Source: Subtercola sp.
GTDB taxonomy: Bacteria > Actinomycetota > Actinomycetes > Actinomycetales > Microbacteriaceae
NCBI GenBank assembly: GCA_025463745.1
Contig: JAODBB010000107.1
Coordinates: 1-42,240, forward strand
Direction: 5' to 3'
DNA: 42,240 bases
In this document: one piece after another, positions 8,307-17,166 of the stretch
How the letters are laid out: the number at the start of each line of letters is the position of its first letter
Numbering within the stretch: position 1 is the first letter of the stretch
Program-made: the position numbers and the translations under genes
The notes under the pieces: model-generated
Told to the model about the DNA's origin: nothing
Database searches by the model: none
Seen by the model: the letters and a program-made list of their open reading frames with translations, nothing else

Positions 8307-9325
8307 CGACCACAATCACCCCACGCTCTGTCAGCGACGCCGTTGTCGTCGACGCCCCCGAGGTGCGTTCTCAGCGGCTGAAGACTCTTGCCGGAACAGG
8401 GTTCAACGTCGTGCTCGCCGTTGTCATCTTCATCGTCGGCGCCATCGTCGTGCCGGGGTTCGCTCAGGCCGGATCTGTGCGTTCCATGGCGGTGCTCGCC
8501 TCCTTCCTCGGCATCGCCGCACTCGGCCAGACGATGGCAGTGCTCGTCGGCGGGATCGACCTCTCGGTGCCCGCGATCATCGGTGCCGGCAACGTGATGG
8601 CTGCAAAGCTGACCGGCGACGGCGTGCCCTCCGTGCTCATGGTCGTACTTGTTCTGTTGATGGGCGTTCTGGTCGGCTGTTTCAACGGTTACGTGTCGCA
8701 CCGCTGGCGCATCCCGCCGCTGATCATCACCCTTGCGACCGCGTCGATCGTGGGCGGCCTCGTGTTGTTGTGGACGGGAGCGAAGATCACGGGCAGCGCG
8801 CCGCAGTGGCTGACCCAGCTCACCTCGCCCGCATCGACGACCGGCCCGCTGCCGATCGCCCCGGTCGTACTGATCTGGCTGGCCCTCGCTCTGGTGCTGG
8901 CATTCATCGTGCGACGTACCAAGCTAGGGCGTCAGATCTACGCCTTCGGTGTGAACCGCAAGGCGGCGACCCTCATGCTGGTGAGCCAGACGCGCGTTAG
9001 TGTGATCGCCTTCGGGGCGAGCGGCCTCTTCGCGTCGATAGCTGGTCTGCTCTTGGCCGGATTCACCGGTTCGGGTGTCTTCAACGTCGGCGACCAGTAC
9101 TTGTTCCTTGCCATAGCGGCCGTGGTCGTCGGCGGAACATCGCTGCTCGGTGGGAGGGGCGGCCCGCTGCGCACCGTGATCGGCAGCATCGTGCTGATCG
9201 AACTCACCACTATGCTCGCCGGCTTCCACTTGTCGGCCGCAGCCCAACAGGCCGTGCTCGGAGCAGTCATCGTTCTCGTCGTCGCCTTCTACGGGCGAGA
9301 ACGCCGCATCAGCGAAAGAATATGA
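8303..9325 (+). CDS. Sugar-type ABC importer permease 2 (RbsC-like)
   Basis: The second RbsC-type permease has 340 residues with about eight to ten hydrophobic segments. The family signatures are LGQTMAVLVGGIDLSVPAII and VVGGTSLLGGRGGPLRTVIG. It starts at the ATG of an ATGA overlap with permease 1, preceded by AAGGAG. A frame open further upstream is the reverse reading of the preceding permease end and is discarded. Having two different permeases rather than a homodimer is common in actinobacterial CUT2 importers. Confidence 0.92.
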   Translation: MTTTITPRSVSDAVVVDAPEVRSQRLKTLAGTGFNVVLAVVIFIVGAIVVPGFAQAGSVRSMAVLASFLGIAALGQTMAVLVGGIDLSVPAIIGAGNVMAAKLTGDGVPSVLMVVLVLLMGVLVGCFNGYVSHRWRIPPLIITLATASIVGGLVLLWTGAKITGSAPQWLTQLTSPASTTGPLPIAPVVLIWLALALVLAFIVRRTKLGRQIYAFGVNRKAATLMLVSQTRVSVIAFGASGLFASIAGLLLAGFTGSGVFNVGDQYLFLAIAAVVVGGTSLLGGRGGPLRTVIGSIVLIELTTMLAGFHLSAAAQQAVLGAVIVLVVAFYGRERRISERI

Positions 9326-10737
9326 GGAAACCATCCGTGTCTGATCTTCAAGACCGAGTCCATCTCAGCAACTCGGCAGTGCTTGGCGGCCTCTTCTTCT
9401 CTGCACGAATGAAGAGAATCTTCTCCGATTCCGCATTGGTGCAGTCATGGCTCGATGCCGAGGTGGGTCTCGCCCGTGGCCAAGCCGATGTCGGGGTCAT
9501 TCCCGCTGCTGCCGCCGAAGCGATCGCCGCGGCCGCTCATGCCGTCGATTTTGATCTCGACGAGATGGGGCGCGAAGTGATGGCCACCGCTCATCCGCTC
9601 GTGCCCATCATCCGGGAATTCTCGAAGGCGGCCGGTGTCGGGGGAGCCTATGTTCATCTCGGGGCGACGACCCAAGACATCACCGACACCGGGCTCGTGC
9701 TGCAGACCAAAGCCGGGCTCGAACTCGTCGACACCCTGCTGCGCGAACTCATCGATCTGCTCGCGGGCCTCGCTCTCGAGCATCGTGACCTCGCGATGGT
9801 CGGCCGAACGCATGCTCAGCACGCGCTGCCGATCACGCTCGGCCTCAAGTTCGCCGTGATTCTCTCGGAATGCGAGAGGCACGTCGAACGACTCGAGAAT
9901 GTTCGTTCACGCGTTCTGGTGGGGCAACTGGGCGGCGCTGTCGGGTCGATGGCCGCACTGGGCCCTGATGGCTTCGCCGTTCAAGAGCGGATGAACGCTC
10001 ACCTCGGCCTCGCCACGCCCGATGTTCCCTGGCACACCGCACGAGACGGATTCGCCGAGACGGTTTCGATTCTCGCGATGGTGTCAGCGACGTGCGGAAA
10101 GATCGCTAACGAGATCCGCGTGCTTCAGCGCACCGAGGTCGCCGAGCTCGAGGAACCCTTCACCGCGGGCAAGGTCGGCAGCAGCACGATGCCTCACAAG
10201 CGCAATCCGATGTTCGCCGAGTTCATGATCGCCAACGCGATTCTGGCTCGCGAGAAGCCTGCATCGATGCTCGCCGCGATGCTGCAGGAACACGAGCGAG
10301 ACATGTCGATGTGGGGCGTGGAATGGACCGTTGTTCCCGACTCCTTCCAGCTCAGCGCGGGGCTGCTCGAGCGTTCGGCGTTCTTGCTTCGGGGACTGAT
10401 CGTGCATCCGGAGAACATTCACCGCAACCTCCACCAGCTCGGCGATCTGATGTTGTCTGAGGTGGCCATGATGGCTCTGGCCCGCGACCTGGGCAAGAGC
10501 GAGGCTCACGAAGTGGTCTACCGAGCCTCGATGAAGGCCTGGGACTCCGGGTCGTCACTCACCGGTCTGCTGCTGGAAGACGTCGCGGTCACTGAATCGT
10601 CGGTCGACGGCGACGAGCTCGCGTCGCTGATGGTTCCCGAAAAATACGTCGGGGCGTCGCCCGAGCTCGTCGATCGTGCGCTCGCGCGCACACGGCTGCG
10701 CAAGCAACGAGAAGATGCGGAGCGGGCCATTGATTGA
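9322..10737 (+). CDS. Fumarase/aspartase-superfamily lyase (adenylosuccinate lyase / carboxymuconate cycloisomerase-like)
   Basis: The 471-residue enzyme carries the superfamily signature GSSTMPHKRNP at about residue 286, the flexible loop holding the catalytic serine, and GRTHAQHALP around His164. The N-terminal half (HLGATTQDITDTG) and the length fit the PcaB/PurB branch. Members eliminate fumarate or related acids from a C-N, C-O or C-S bond, or cycloisomerise carboxymuconate. Being inside a transporter operon and far from purine genes argues against housekeeping PurB. The actual substrate is unknown. It overlaps permease 2 as ATGA; a GTG at 9337 is an alternative start. Confidence 0.85.
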   Translation: MRKPSVSDLQDRVHLSNSAVLGGLFFSARMKRIFSDSALVQSWLDAEVGLARGQADVGVIPAAAAEAIAAAAHAVDFDLDEMGREVMATAHPLVPIIREFSKAAGVGGAYVHLGATTQDITDTGLVLQTKAGLELVDTLLRELIDLLAGLALEHRDLAMVGRTHAQHALPITLGLKFAVILSECERHVERLENVRSRVLVGQLGGAVGSMAALGPDGFAVQERMNAHLGLATPDVPWHTARDGFAETVSILAMVSATCGKIANEIRVLQRTEVAELEEPFTAGKVGSSTMPHKRNPMFAEFMIANAILAREKPASMLAAMLQEHERDMSMWGVEWTVVPDSFQLSAGLLERSAFLLRGLIVHPENIHRNLHQLGDLMLSEVAMMALARDLGKSEAHEVVYRASMKAWDSGSSLTGLLLEDVAVTESSVDGDELASLMVPEKYVGASPELVDRALARTRLRKQREDAERAID

Positions 10738-11647
10738 TTTGACTGCTCCCCATCAACGGATCGGGATCATCGGGCTCGGTGCGATGGGATCGCGTTTCGC
10801 CGGGCGTCTGCTCGACGCGGGTTTCGAGGTCGAAGGGTTCAACCGGTCGCCAGGTCGTGCGGGCCATCTCGATGACCTCGGCTTGGTCAGAGCAGATTCA
10901 CCTCGGGATCTCGCCGGCAACTGCGACGTGCTGCTGATCATGCTGTGGGATTCGGAGGCAGTGCTCTCGGTGATGCAGGGAGATGCTGGAATTCTCGCGG
11001 GCATACGCCCCGGCACCGTCGTGGTCGATCTGAGCACGATTGAACCGCACGTCAGTTCGGCTCTTGCCGTAGAAGTGTCGCGCAGAGGATGCACGATGCT
11101 CGACTGTCCCGTCTCGGGCAGTCTCGACGCCGCAGAAGCGGGCACGGTGCTGGTCATGGCGGGTGGACCCGCCATGTCGTTGGTTCGTGTGCGCCCTGTT
11201 CTTTCGGCGTTGGCTGCGAAGATCGTGCACGTCGCGGAGGCGAACGGCAGCGGCCTCGCTCTCAAGCTGGCGATCAATCTTCAGGTCGCCATTCAGGCAG
11301 TCGGCTGGGGCGAGGCATCGCTGGTGATCGAAGAGTTCGGCATCGACCCGGTGCACGCTGCCGACATCATGCTCGAAAGCGTCATCGCCTCGCCCATGCT
11401 GAAGTATCGAGTGCCCTTTACGTTCGAGGAGCCTGACGAGGTGTGGGCGAGCGCGGCACAGCTGCGCAAAGACGTTGCCTATGCGCGAGAAATCACTGGT
11501 GCGAGCTCTCGAGCCGGTGGAGTCGCGCTGTCGCTGCTCGACGCGGTGATCGCAGACGGCCGCGGCGATGGTGAAGCCGCAGAGCTCATGCTCGAGGCCG
11601 CTGGGCGGGGTCGTAGTGCCAGATCGACGCGAGGGAGCGAGAAGTGA
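10715..11647 (+). CDS. 3-hydroxyisobutyrate dehydrogenase-like NAD(P)-dependent oxidoreductase
   Basis: With 310 residues it matches the beta-hydroxyacid dehydrogenase family. GIIGLGAMGSRFAG (residues 17-30) is the dinucleotide fold, DCPVSGS the substrate loop, and K184-x3-N188 (GLALKLAINL) the catalytic Lys and supporting Asn. The family oxidises 3-hydroxy acids or reduces the matching semialdehydes. I chose the ATG at 10715, which overlaps the lyase by 23 bases. A TTG at 10730 preceded by GGAGCGGG is an alternative, and the open frame extends upstream to 10676. It ends in a GTGA overlap with the alcohol dehydrogenase. Confidence 0.87.
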   Translation: MRSGPLIDLTAPHQRIGIIGLGAMGSRFAGRLLDAGFEVEGFNRSPGRAGHLDDLGLVRADSPRDLAGNCDVLLIMLWDSEAVLSVMQGDAGILAGIRPGTVVVDLSTIEPHVSSALAVEVSRRGCTMLDCPVSGSLDAAEAGTVLVMAGGPAMSLVRVRPVLSALAAKIVHVAEANGSGLALKLAINLQVAIQAVGWGEASLVIEEFGIDPVHAADIMLESVIASPMLKYRVPFTFEEPDEVWASAAQLRKDVAYAREITGASSRAGGVALSLLDAVIADGRGDGEAAELMLEAAGRGRSARSTRGSEK

Positions 11648-12750
11648 GAGCGGCGGTGTTGCACGCGGCGAACGACCTGCGTGTCGAAGTGATCGCCGAC
11701 GCGCCTGCGGCCGGCGCCGGCGAGGTGAGGCTGAAGATCCTTCTGTGCGGACTGTGCGGAACCGACGTTCACGAGTATGCGAGCGCTCCCGTGATGGCTC
11801 CGCTCGAGGTTCGCAATCCGCGCTCCGGCCACGTAGGGCCGATGGTTCTCGGGCACGAGTTTCTTGGGGTTGTCGACCAAGCGGGTGCGGGGGTGCGGTT
11901 GAGCGCCGGCACCCGAGTCGTCGCCGGCGCCGGTGTCTGGTGCGGCACGTGCGAGCAATGTGCGCGAGGAAGAACGAACCTCTGCGACAACTACTACACG
12001 TTCGGGCTGCAGGCGAACGGTGGGTTGTCGGAATTCATCACGGTGCCCGCTGAGATGTGCGTGGAAGTTCCCGAGGGCTGCTCAGACGAAGACGCCGTGC
12101 TTGCTCAACCGGTGTCGATTGCGTTGCACGCGATTCAGCGTGCCCAGATCGGTGCCGCTGATCGGGTCGGGGTGATCGGTGCGGGCGGAATCGGGAGCCT
12201 GTTGACGGTCGGCTTGTCGTCGACGCCGAATCGCGGGCTCGTCGTGTTCGATATCGATGCCTCCCGGCTTGCGACGGCGGAGCGGCTGGGAGCTCAAACG
12301 ACCGTACTCGTTCCGAGAACTGCGGAAGAAGCGCAAGCGCAGGCGCAGAAGCTCGCCGATTCGTTCGACGTGGTGTTCGATGCATCCGGAACCAGGGCCG
12401 GCCTCTCGAGTGCGCTCGGATTGACGCGGAAGGGCGGCCGCATCGTCGCGGTGGGTTTGCCGTCGGCCGCTATCGAGTTCGATTCGCGCAGTGCGGTGAT
12501 CAAAGAGGTCGACGTCATCACCTCGAGCGCGCACGTGTGTGCCGTCAACCTGCCTGACGCGGTCGCCCTTCTTGCACGCCGCTCCATTCACTCGGAGATC
12601 GTCGACCGGGTGGTGCCGCTCGAAAACATCGTCAGCGAGGGATTCGCCGACCTGCTGAACCGCACTGCAACGGGAAAAGTTGTTGTAAGAATCACCGGCC
12701 GCGAGCACAATCGGGCTCAGGAACAGTTCACAGAAGGGTGCGACCAATGA
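11644..12750 (+). CDS. Zinc-dependent medium-chain alcohol/polyol dehydrogenase
   Basis: The 368-residue protein has both zinc sites of the MDR family. Catalytic ligands are Cys38 (CGLCGTD), His71 and Glu72 (LGHEF), and structural ligands are Cys100, Cys103, Cys106 and Cys114. A Rossmann fold follows (VGVIGAGGIGSLL). The spacing between the first Cys and GHE includes an insert, as in butanediol/sorbitol-type members, so the substrate is probably a secondary alcohol or polyol. It starts with GTG in a GTGA overlap and ends in an ATGA overlap, so its translation is coupled on both sides. Substrate unassigned. Confidence 0.9.
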   Translation: MRAAVLHAANDLRVEVIADAPAAGAGEVRLKILLCGLCGTDVHEYASAPVMAPLEVRNPRSGHVGPMVLGHEFLGVVDQAGAGVRLSAGTRVVAGAGVWCGTCEQCARGRTNLCDNYYTFGLQANGGLSEFITVPAEMCVEVPEGCSDEDAVLAQPVSIALHAIQRAQIGAADRVGVIGAGGIGSLLTVGLSSTPNRGLVVFDIDASRLATAERLGAQTTVLVPRTAEEAQAQAQKLADSFDVVFDASGTRAGLSSALGLTRKGGRIVAVGLPSAAIEFDSRSAVIKEVDVITSSAHVCAVNLPDAVALLARRSIHSEIVDRVVPLENIVSEGFADLLNRTATGKVVVRITGREHNRAQEQFTEGCDQ

Positions 12751-14165
12751 CGGAGACGCGCAAACTCATTCGAGGCGTACACGTGATCAGTATGGATCCG
12801 AGCGTGGGTGACCTCGAACGTGCAGACATTCTGATCACCGGGGCACGCATCGAAGCCATCGCCCCGAATCTCGGCGAGATCGATGCTGAGATCATCGATG
12901 GCCGCGGAAAGGTCGCGCTGCCTGGGCTGGTCGACACGCACCGGCACACGTGGCAGGCGCCCGTACGCGGGCTCGCCGCGGATTGGACCATCGGTCAGTA
13001 CATGACCGGGCTGCATCTTGGTCTGAGCGGATTGTTCGCCCCGGAAGACACGTACGCGGGCAACTTTCTCGGCGCGATCGAAGCGCTCAATAGCGGCATC
13101 ACGACGCTTCTCGACTGGTCGCACAACGTGAACACGCCGGCCCACTCCGACGGGGCGGTATCGGGGCTGATCGACTCGGGCATTCGGGCCGTTTTCGCCC
13201 ACGGCGGTGGCGCCGACATGTATCAAGTTCCCAGCGACCGTTACCACGACGAAGACGTTCGCAGGGTGCAGAGCGAGTATTTCTCGAGCGACGACCAGTT
13301 GGTCACGTTGGCCATGGCGCTGCGAGGCCCGCAATTCTCCAACCTCGACATCACCGAGAGCGATCTCGCGCTCGCTCGAGAACTGGGTCTGCGCTCGACC
13401 GTTCACGTCGGCGATGGCGAATGGGGTAAGACTCGGCCGGTGGCGGGGATGCACGACCGCGGTCTACTCGGCCCCGACATCACGTACGTGCACTGCAACA
13501 CCATCGGCGACGACGAAATCGATCTGATCGCTCTGTCGGGCGGCTCGGTTTCGATGGCCCCAGACATCGAGATGGGCATGGGGCATGGCTGGCCGGCCAC
13601 GCGTCGGCTGATGCGAGCAGGAATCGCTCCGAGTCTGTCGATCGACACGTGTACCTCGAACGCCGGGCACATGTTCGGCGTGATGCGCACGACCTTGGCC
13701 ACCCAGCGCGGATTCGACAACGCAGCTCCCGACGCCAGTCTCTCGAACGTCGAACTCACGTCACGCGACGTGCTCGGCTTCGCCACGATGGAGGGAGCGC
13801 GTGCTCTCGCGCTCGATCACAAGATCGGATCGTTGACCCCCGGCAAACAGGCCGACATCATTCTGATCGATGTCGACAATGTCGAGATGTCGCCGCTGAA
13901 CAATCCGATCGGGCAGATCGTCTATGGCGCGCATCCGGGTTTGGTCGACACCGTCATCGTTGCCGGCCGGCTCGTCAAGTCGCAGGGAAAGCTGCTGGGT
14001 GAGGGCCCGCGAACGGCAATCGAGCTCGGTCTTCAGACTCGCGATGCATTGTTCGCCCGGGTCGCGCGCAATGCGACGTTGCCGGGAGCCGCACCGGGCG
14101 GCAACTGGCAGCCCGACGCGCTCGGCGCTCCGATCGAAGAGGGTGTGCCCGTTGACATCCACTAG
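12747..14165 (+). CDS. Amidohydrolase-superfamily hydrolase/deaminase (ATZ/TRZ-like)
   Basis: This 472-residue enzyme has the metal site of mononuclear deaminase-type amidohydrolases: His65 and His67 (DTHRHTWQ), His220 (STVHVGDG), His249 (YVHCN) and Asp300 (SIDTCTSNAG). A C-terminal strand set (GKQADIILIDVDN) completes the composite beta-sandwich. ATZ/TRZ relatives remove an amino group or other leaving group from a ring or amidine carbon. Its place between an alcohol dehydrogenase and an M24 hydrolase suggests that the imported compound contains nitrogen. The start is the ATG at 12747 in an ATGA overlap, with AGAAGGG upstream; an in-frame GTG lies at 12738. Confidence 0.9.
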   Translation: MTETRKLIRGVHVISMDPSVGDLERADILITGARIEAIAPNLGEIDAEIIDGRGKVALPGLVDTHRHTWQAPVRGLAADWTIGQYMTGLHLGLSGLFAPEDTYAGNFLGAIEALNSGITTLLDWSHNVNTPAHSDGAVSGLIDSGIRAVFAHGGGADMYQVPSDRYHDEDVRRVQSEYFSSDDQLVTLAMALRGPQFSNLDITESDLALARELGLRSTVHVGDGEWGKTRPVAGMHDRGLLGPDITYVHCNTIGDDEIDLIALSGGSVSMAPDIEMGMGHGWPATRRLMRAGIAPSLSIDTCTSNAGHMFGVMRTTLATQRGFDNAAPDASLSNVELTSRDVLGFATMEGARALALDHKIGSLTPGKQADIILIDVDNVEMSPLNNPIGQIVYGAHPGLVDTVIVAGRLVKSQGKLLGEGPRTAIELGLQTRDALFARVARNATLPGAAPGGNWQPDALGAPIEEGVPVDIH

Positions 14166-14209
14166 AACTCGCAACTCGACCATTTTCGCACCCGAAGAAA
14201 GGCACCGCA

Positions 14210-15571
14210 ATGGCTAAAGGAATCGCAACGTACGGCTCGATGGCAGTCGACTGGGAGGAGCGGATCAATTTCGACCGCCTTCGAAAAGAGCGTCTCGCGA
14301 AGCTCAACAAGAAGCTCGAGGAATCGGAATACGGTGCACTGCTCGCCTTCGATTTTGCGAACATCCGGTACATGACGGCAACGCACATCGGTACCTGGGG
14401 CATCGACAAGCTCGTTCGGTTCTCGCTGCTCGTACGCGGGCAGGAGCCGATTGTGTGGGACTTCGGTTCTGCTGCAAAGCACCACGAACTGTACGACCCG
14501 TGGCTGAGCGACCTCGAGATCAACCCCGAAACCGGGGTGGCGAGCCCGATCCCCGGCACCTCGCGCTCGCGAGCAGGCATTTCGACCCTGCGGGGTGCGA
14601 TTCATCCCGGCGCCCAGCGGGCCGAGAGGGTCGCTCAATACGTGCTCGAAGAATTGCGTCGCCACGGCATGGAGAAGGAACCGCTCGGCGTCGACATCGC
14701 CGAGCTCTCGGTGCACCGTGCCCTTCTCGAGGCGGGCATCGAGGTGCGGGATGCACAGCAGCTCTTTCTCGAAGCCCGGCGGGTGAAGACTCACGACGAA
14801 CTCTCGCTTCTGACGCACGCATGCGGTCTGGCCGACATGGCGTACGAAGAGCTCTACTCGTTCTTGCGACCCGGGGTGAAAGAGAACGAAATCGTCGGGG
14901 TGGTCAGCAAACTCCTCTATGAGAACGGATCGGAATTCGTCGAAGGCATCAACGCGATCTCGGGAGAGCGCTGCAACCCGCATCCGCATCTCTATTCAGA
15001 CCGCATGATCCGGCCGGGTGACCCGGCGTATTTCGATCTCGTGCACAGCTACATGGGTTACCGCACCTGCTACTACCGTACGTTCGCCGTCGGCAGCGCG
15101 TCTCCCGCGCTGAATGACGCGTACAAGCGCGCACGGGCGATCATGGATGCGTCGATCGAGATCGTGCGGCCCGGCATCACGACGGCAGACATCGTCAAAC
15201 TTTGGCCGAAGGCCGAGGAATTCGGGTTCGCCGATGAAGAGTCGGCATTCGCCCTGCAGTACGGGCACGGTCTCGGCCTCTCGGTCTGGGAGAAGCCGAT
15301 TCTCAGCCGGCTGACCTCGATCGACAACCCGGAGCCGATCGAGGAGGGCATGGTCTTCGCCCTCGAGACCTTCTGGCCGGGTAAAGACGGCTGGTCGGCT
15401 GCTCGCATCGAAGAAGAGGTGATTGTCACCGCCGATGGCTGCGAGGTCATCACCCGATTCCCGGCCGAAGAACTGCTGGTCGCCGGCCAGCGGTACTTCT
15501 CGGTCGGCGGCCCCCTGCCTGCGGTACGCGAATCGCAGTCGCACCTGAACAACCGCGTCGCGACGGACTAA
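14210..15571 (+). CDS. M24-family 'pita-bread' hydrolase (creatinase/Xaa-Pro dipeptidase-like) with an altered metal site
   Basis: The 453-residue protein has the N-terminal creatinase-type domain (GALLAFDFANIRYMTATHIG) and C-terminal pita-bread fold. Of the usual five metal ligands, Asp276, His353, Glu386 and one of Glu401-403 are in place. The second Asp of the D-x-T-R-T motif is replaced by Cys287 (GYRTCYYRTF), and the His of the usual HExP is Trp360 (WEKP). Such changes are known from non-peptidase members such as creatinase, so a small-molecule C-N (or C-S) bond cleavage is more likely than peptide hydrolysis. It follows the amidohydrolase after 44 bases with AAAGG before the ATG. Confidence 0.85.
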   Translation: MAKGIATYGSMAVDWEERINFDRLRKERLAKLNKKLEESEYGALLAFDFANIRYMTATHIGTWGIDKLVRFSLLVRGQEPIVWDFGSAAKHHELYDPWLSDLEINPETGVASPIPGTSRSRAGISTLRGAIHPGAQRAERVAQYVLEELRRHGMEKEPLGVDIAELSVHRALLEAGIEVRDAQQLFLEARRVKTHDELSLLTHACGLADMAYEELYSFLRPGVKENEIVGVVSKLLYENGSEFVEGINAISGERCNPHPHLYSDRMIRPGDPAYFDLVHSYMGYRTCYYRTFAVGSASPALNDAYKRARAIMDASIEIVRPGITTADIVKLWPKAEEFGFADEESAFALQYGHGLGLSVWEKPILSRLTSIDNPEPIEEGMVFALETFWPGKDGWSAARIEEEVIVTADGCEVITRFPAEELLVAGQRYFSVGGPLPAVRESQSHLNNRVATD

Positions 15572-15627
15572 CACCCGAAAGTCTCGTTGCACCGCACGAT
15601 GACGACCCGAGAGAGAAAGATTCGAAC

Positions 15628-17133
15628 ATGACCACAGAAACGACGACCACCGTGAGCCCCGTCGAGCTCACCAGCTACGAACTCTATGTCGACGGCTCCT
15701 GGATTCCGTCGCACAGCGGGCAGACCTACGACACCACCAACCCGTTCGACGGCACACCCTGGGCTCGAGTGCCCGAAGGTGACGATGTCGACGTCGACCG
15801 GGCTGTGGCCGCCGCCACCGCTGCCCAGGAAGGCGAGTGGGGCTCGTTCACCGGCTTCGAACGCGCGACTCTGATGCGCCGCCTGGCAACCATTCTCGAG
15901 CGCGACGCCGGCGAATTGGCCCAGCTCGAGACGCGTGACAATGGAAAGCTCATTCGCGAGACCTCGGCCCAGACCAAAGCGCTCGCGCAGTGGCTCAACT
16001 ATTTCGCCGGCATCGCCGACAAGCTCGAGGGCGAGGTGATCCCCTCCGATCGTTCGAACTTTCTGATCTACACTCGCCACGAGCCGGTCGGTGTCGTAGC
16101 AGCGATCGTGCCGTGGAATTCACCGCTGTCGTTGCTGATGTGGAAGCTCGCCCCGCTCTGGGCAGCCGGATGCACGGTGGTCGTCAAGCCGTCGGGCTAC
16201 ACTCCCGTCACCGCACTCGAACTGGCCAAGCGCGTGCACGAGGCCGGCTTCCCCGCCGGTGTGTTCAACGTGCTCACGTCGAGCGGGTCGAGTGTGGGCA
16301 AGGCGTTGGTCGCGCATCACGGTGTCAAGCAGGTGGCGTTCACCGGCTCGCCAGAGGTCGGCGTCAAGATCGCTCAATCGGCGGCAGAGCATTTCGCTCG
16401 GTCTCTGCTCGAGCTCGGCGGCAAATCAGCCCAGATCGTCTTCGCCGACGCCGATCTCGACGAAGCCGTGAACGGCCTGATCGCCGGCATCTTCGCCGCC
16501 TCGGGGCAGACGTGCGTCGCCGGTTCGCGGCTCATCGTGCACCGGAGCATCTACGACGAATTGCTGAAGAGGCTCGCGGCACGTGTTCGCACCATCAAAT
16601 TGGGTGACCCGCTCGCCCCCGAAACCGAGATGGGCCCCCTCGCGAACCAGGCGCAACTTGCGACGGTATCGGGATTCGTCGACCGGGCAGTCAGCGATGG
16701 CGCATCGGTTCTGGTGGGCGGCAAATCAGATCCTGAACGAGGCGGGCTGTTCTATCAACCGACGATCCTCACTGACGTCACTCCCGAAATGGAGGTCGCT
16801 CAGCTCGAGATCTTCGGCCCGGTGCTCTCGACCATGGTCTTCGATGACGAGGCGGAGGCCATCCGCATGGCGAACGCAACCGTCTTCGGCCTTGCCGCTG
16901 GTGTCTGGACGACCGATATCCGCAAGGGGCATCGAGTCGCGCATGCAGTTCGAGCCGGCAACGTCTGGGTCAATTCGTACCGGGTCGTCGCTCCTAATGT
17001 TCCGTTCGGCGGCTCCGGAGCCAGTGGCTGGGGGCGCGAGAGCGGCATCGATTCGGTCAAGGAATATACGGTGACGAAGGCGATCTGGATCGAGCTCTCT
17101 GGTGAGACCCGCGATCCTTTCCGTCTCGGCTGA
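15628..17133 (+). CDS. NAD(P)-dependent aldehyde dehydrogenase
   Basis: A standard 501-residue ALDH. The oxyanion Asn164 is in VPWNSPLS, the general base Glu262 in LLELGGKS and the nucleophile Cys296 in SGQTCVAGS, with FGPVLS and the C-terminal PFGGSGASGWGRE in their usual places. It oxidises an aldehyde to the carboxylic acid in the cytoplasm. In this run it plausibly acts after the zinc alcohol dehydrogenase. Sequence alone does not tell which aldehyde. It lies 56 bases after the M24 gene with GAGAGAGAAAG upstream. Confidence 0.93.
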   Translation: MTTETTTTVSPVELTSYELYVDGSWIPSHSGQTYDTTNPFDGTPWARVPEGDDVDVDRAVAAATAAQEGEWGSFTGFERATLMRRLATILERDAGELAQLETRDNGKLIRETSAQTKALAQWLNYFAGIADKLEGEVIPSDRSNFLIYTRHEPVGVVAAIVPWNSPLSLLMWKLAPLWAAGCTVVVKPSGYTPVTALELAKRVHEAGFPAGVFNVLTSSGSSVGKALVAHHGVKQVAFTGSPEVGVKIAQSAAEHFARSLLELGGKSAQIVFADADLDEAVNGLIAGIFAASGQTCVAGSRLIVHRSIYDELLKRLAARVRTIKLGDPLAPETEMGPLANQAQLATVSGFVDRAVSDGASVLVGGKSDPERGGLFYQPTILTDVTPEMEVAQLEIFGPVLSTMVFDDEAEAIRMANATVFGLAAGVWTTDIRKGHRVAHAVRAGNVWVNSYRVVAPNVPFGGSGASGWGRESGIDSVKEYTVTKAIWIELSGETRDPFRLG

Positions 17134-17166
17134 GCTTTTCAATCGTCGACAGAACACGGAATACAG

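Noticed and set aside
9322-10737. Housekeeping adenylosuccinate lyase (purB) for purine synthesis
   Set aside because: The GSSTMPHKRNP superfamily signature is shared by several enzymes, and the gene is translationally coupled to a CUT2 permease within a catabolic operon with no purine genes nearby.
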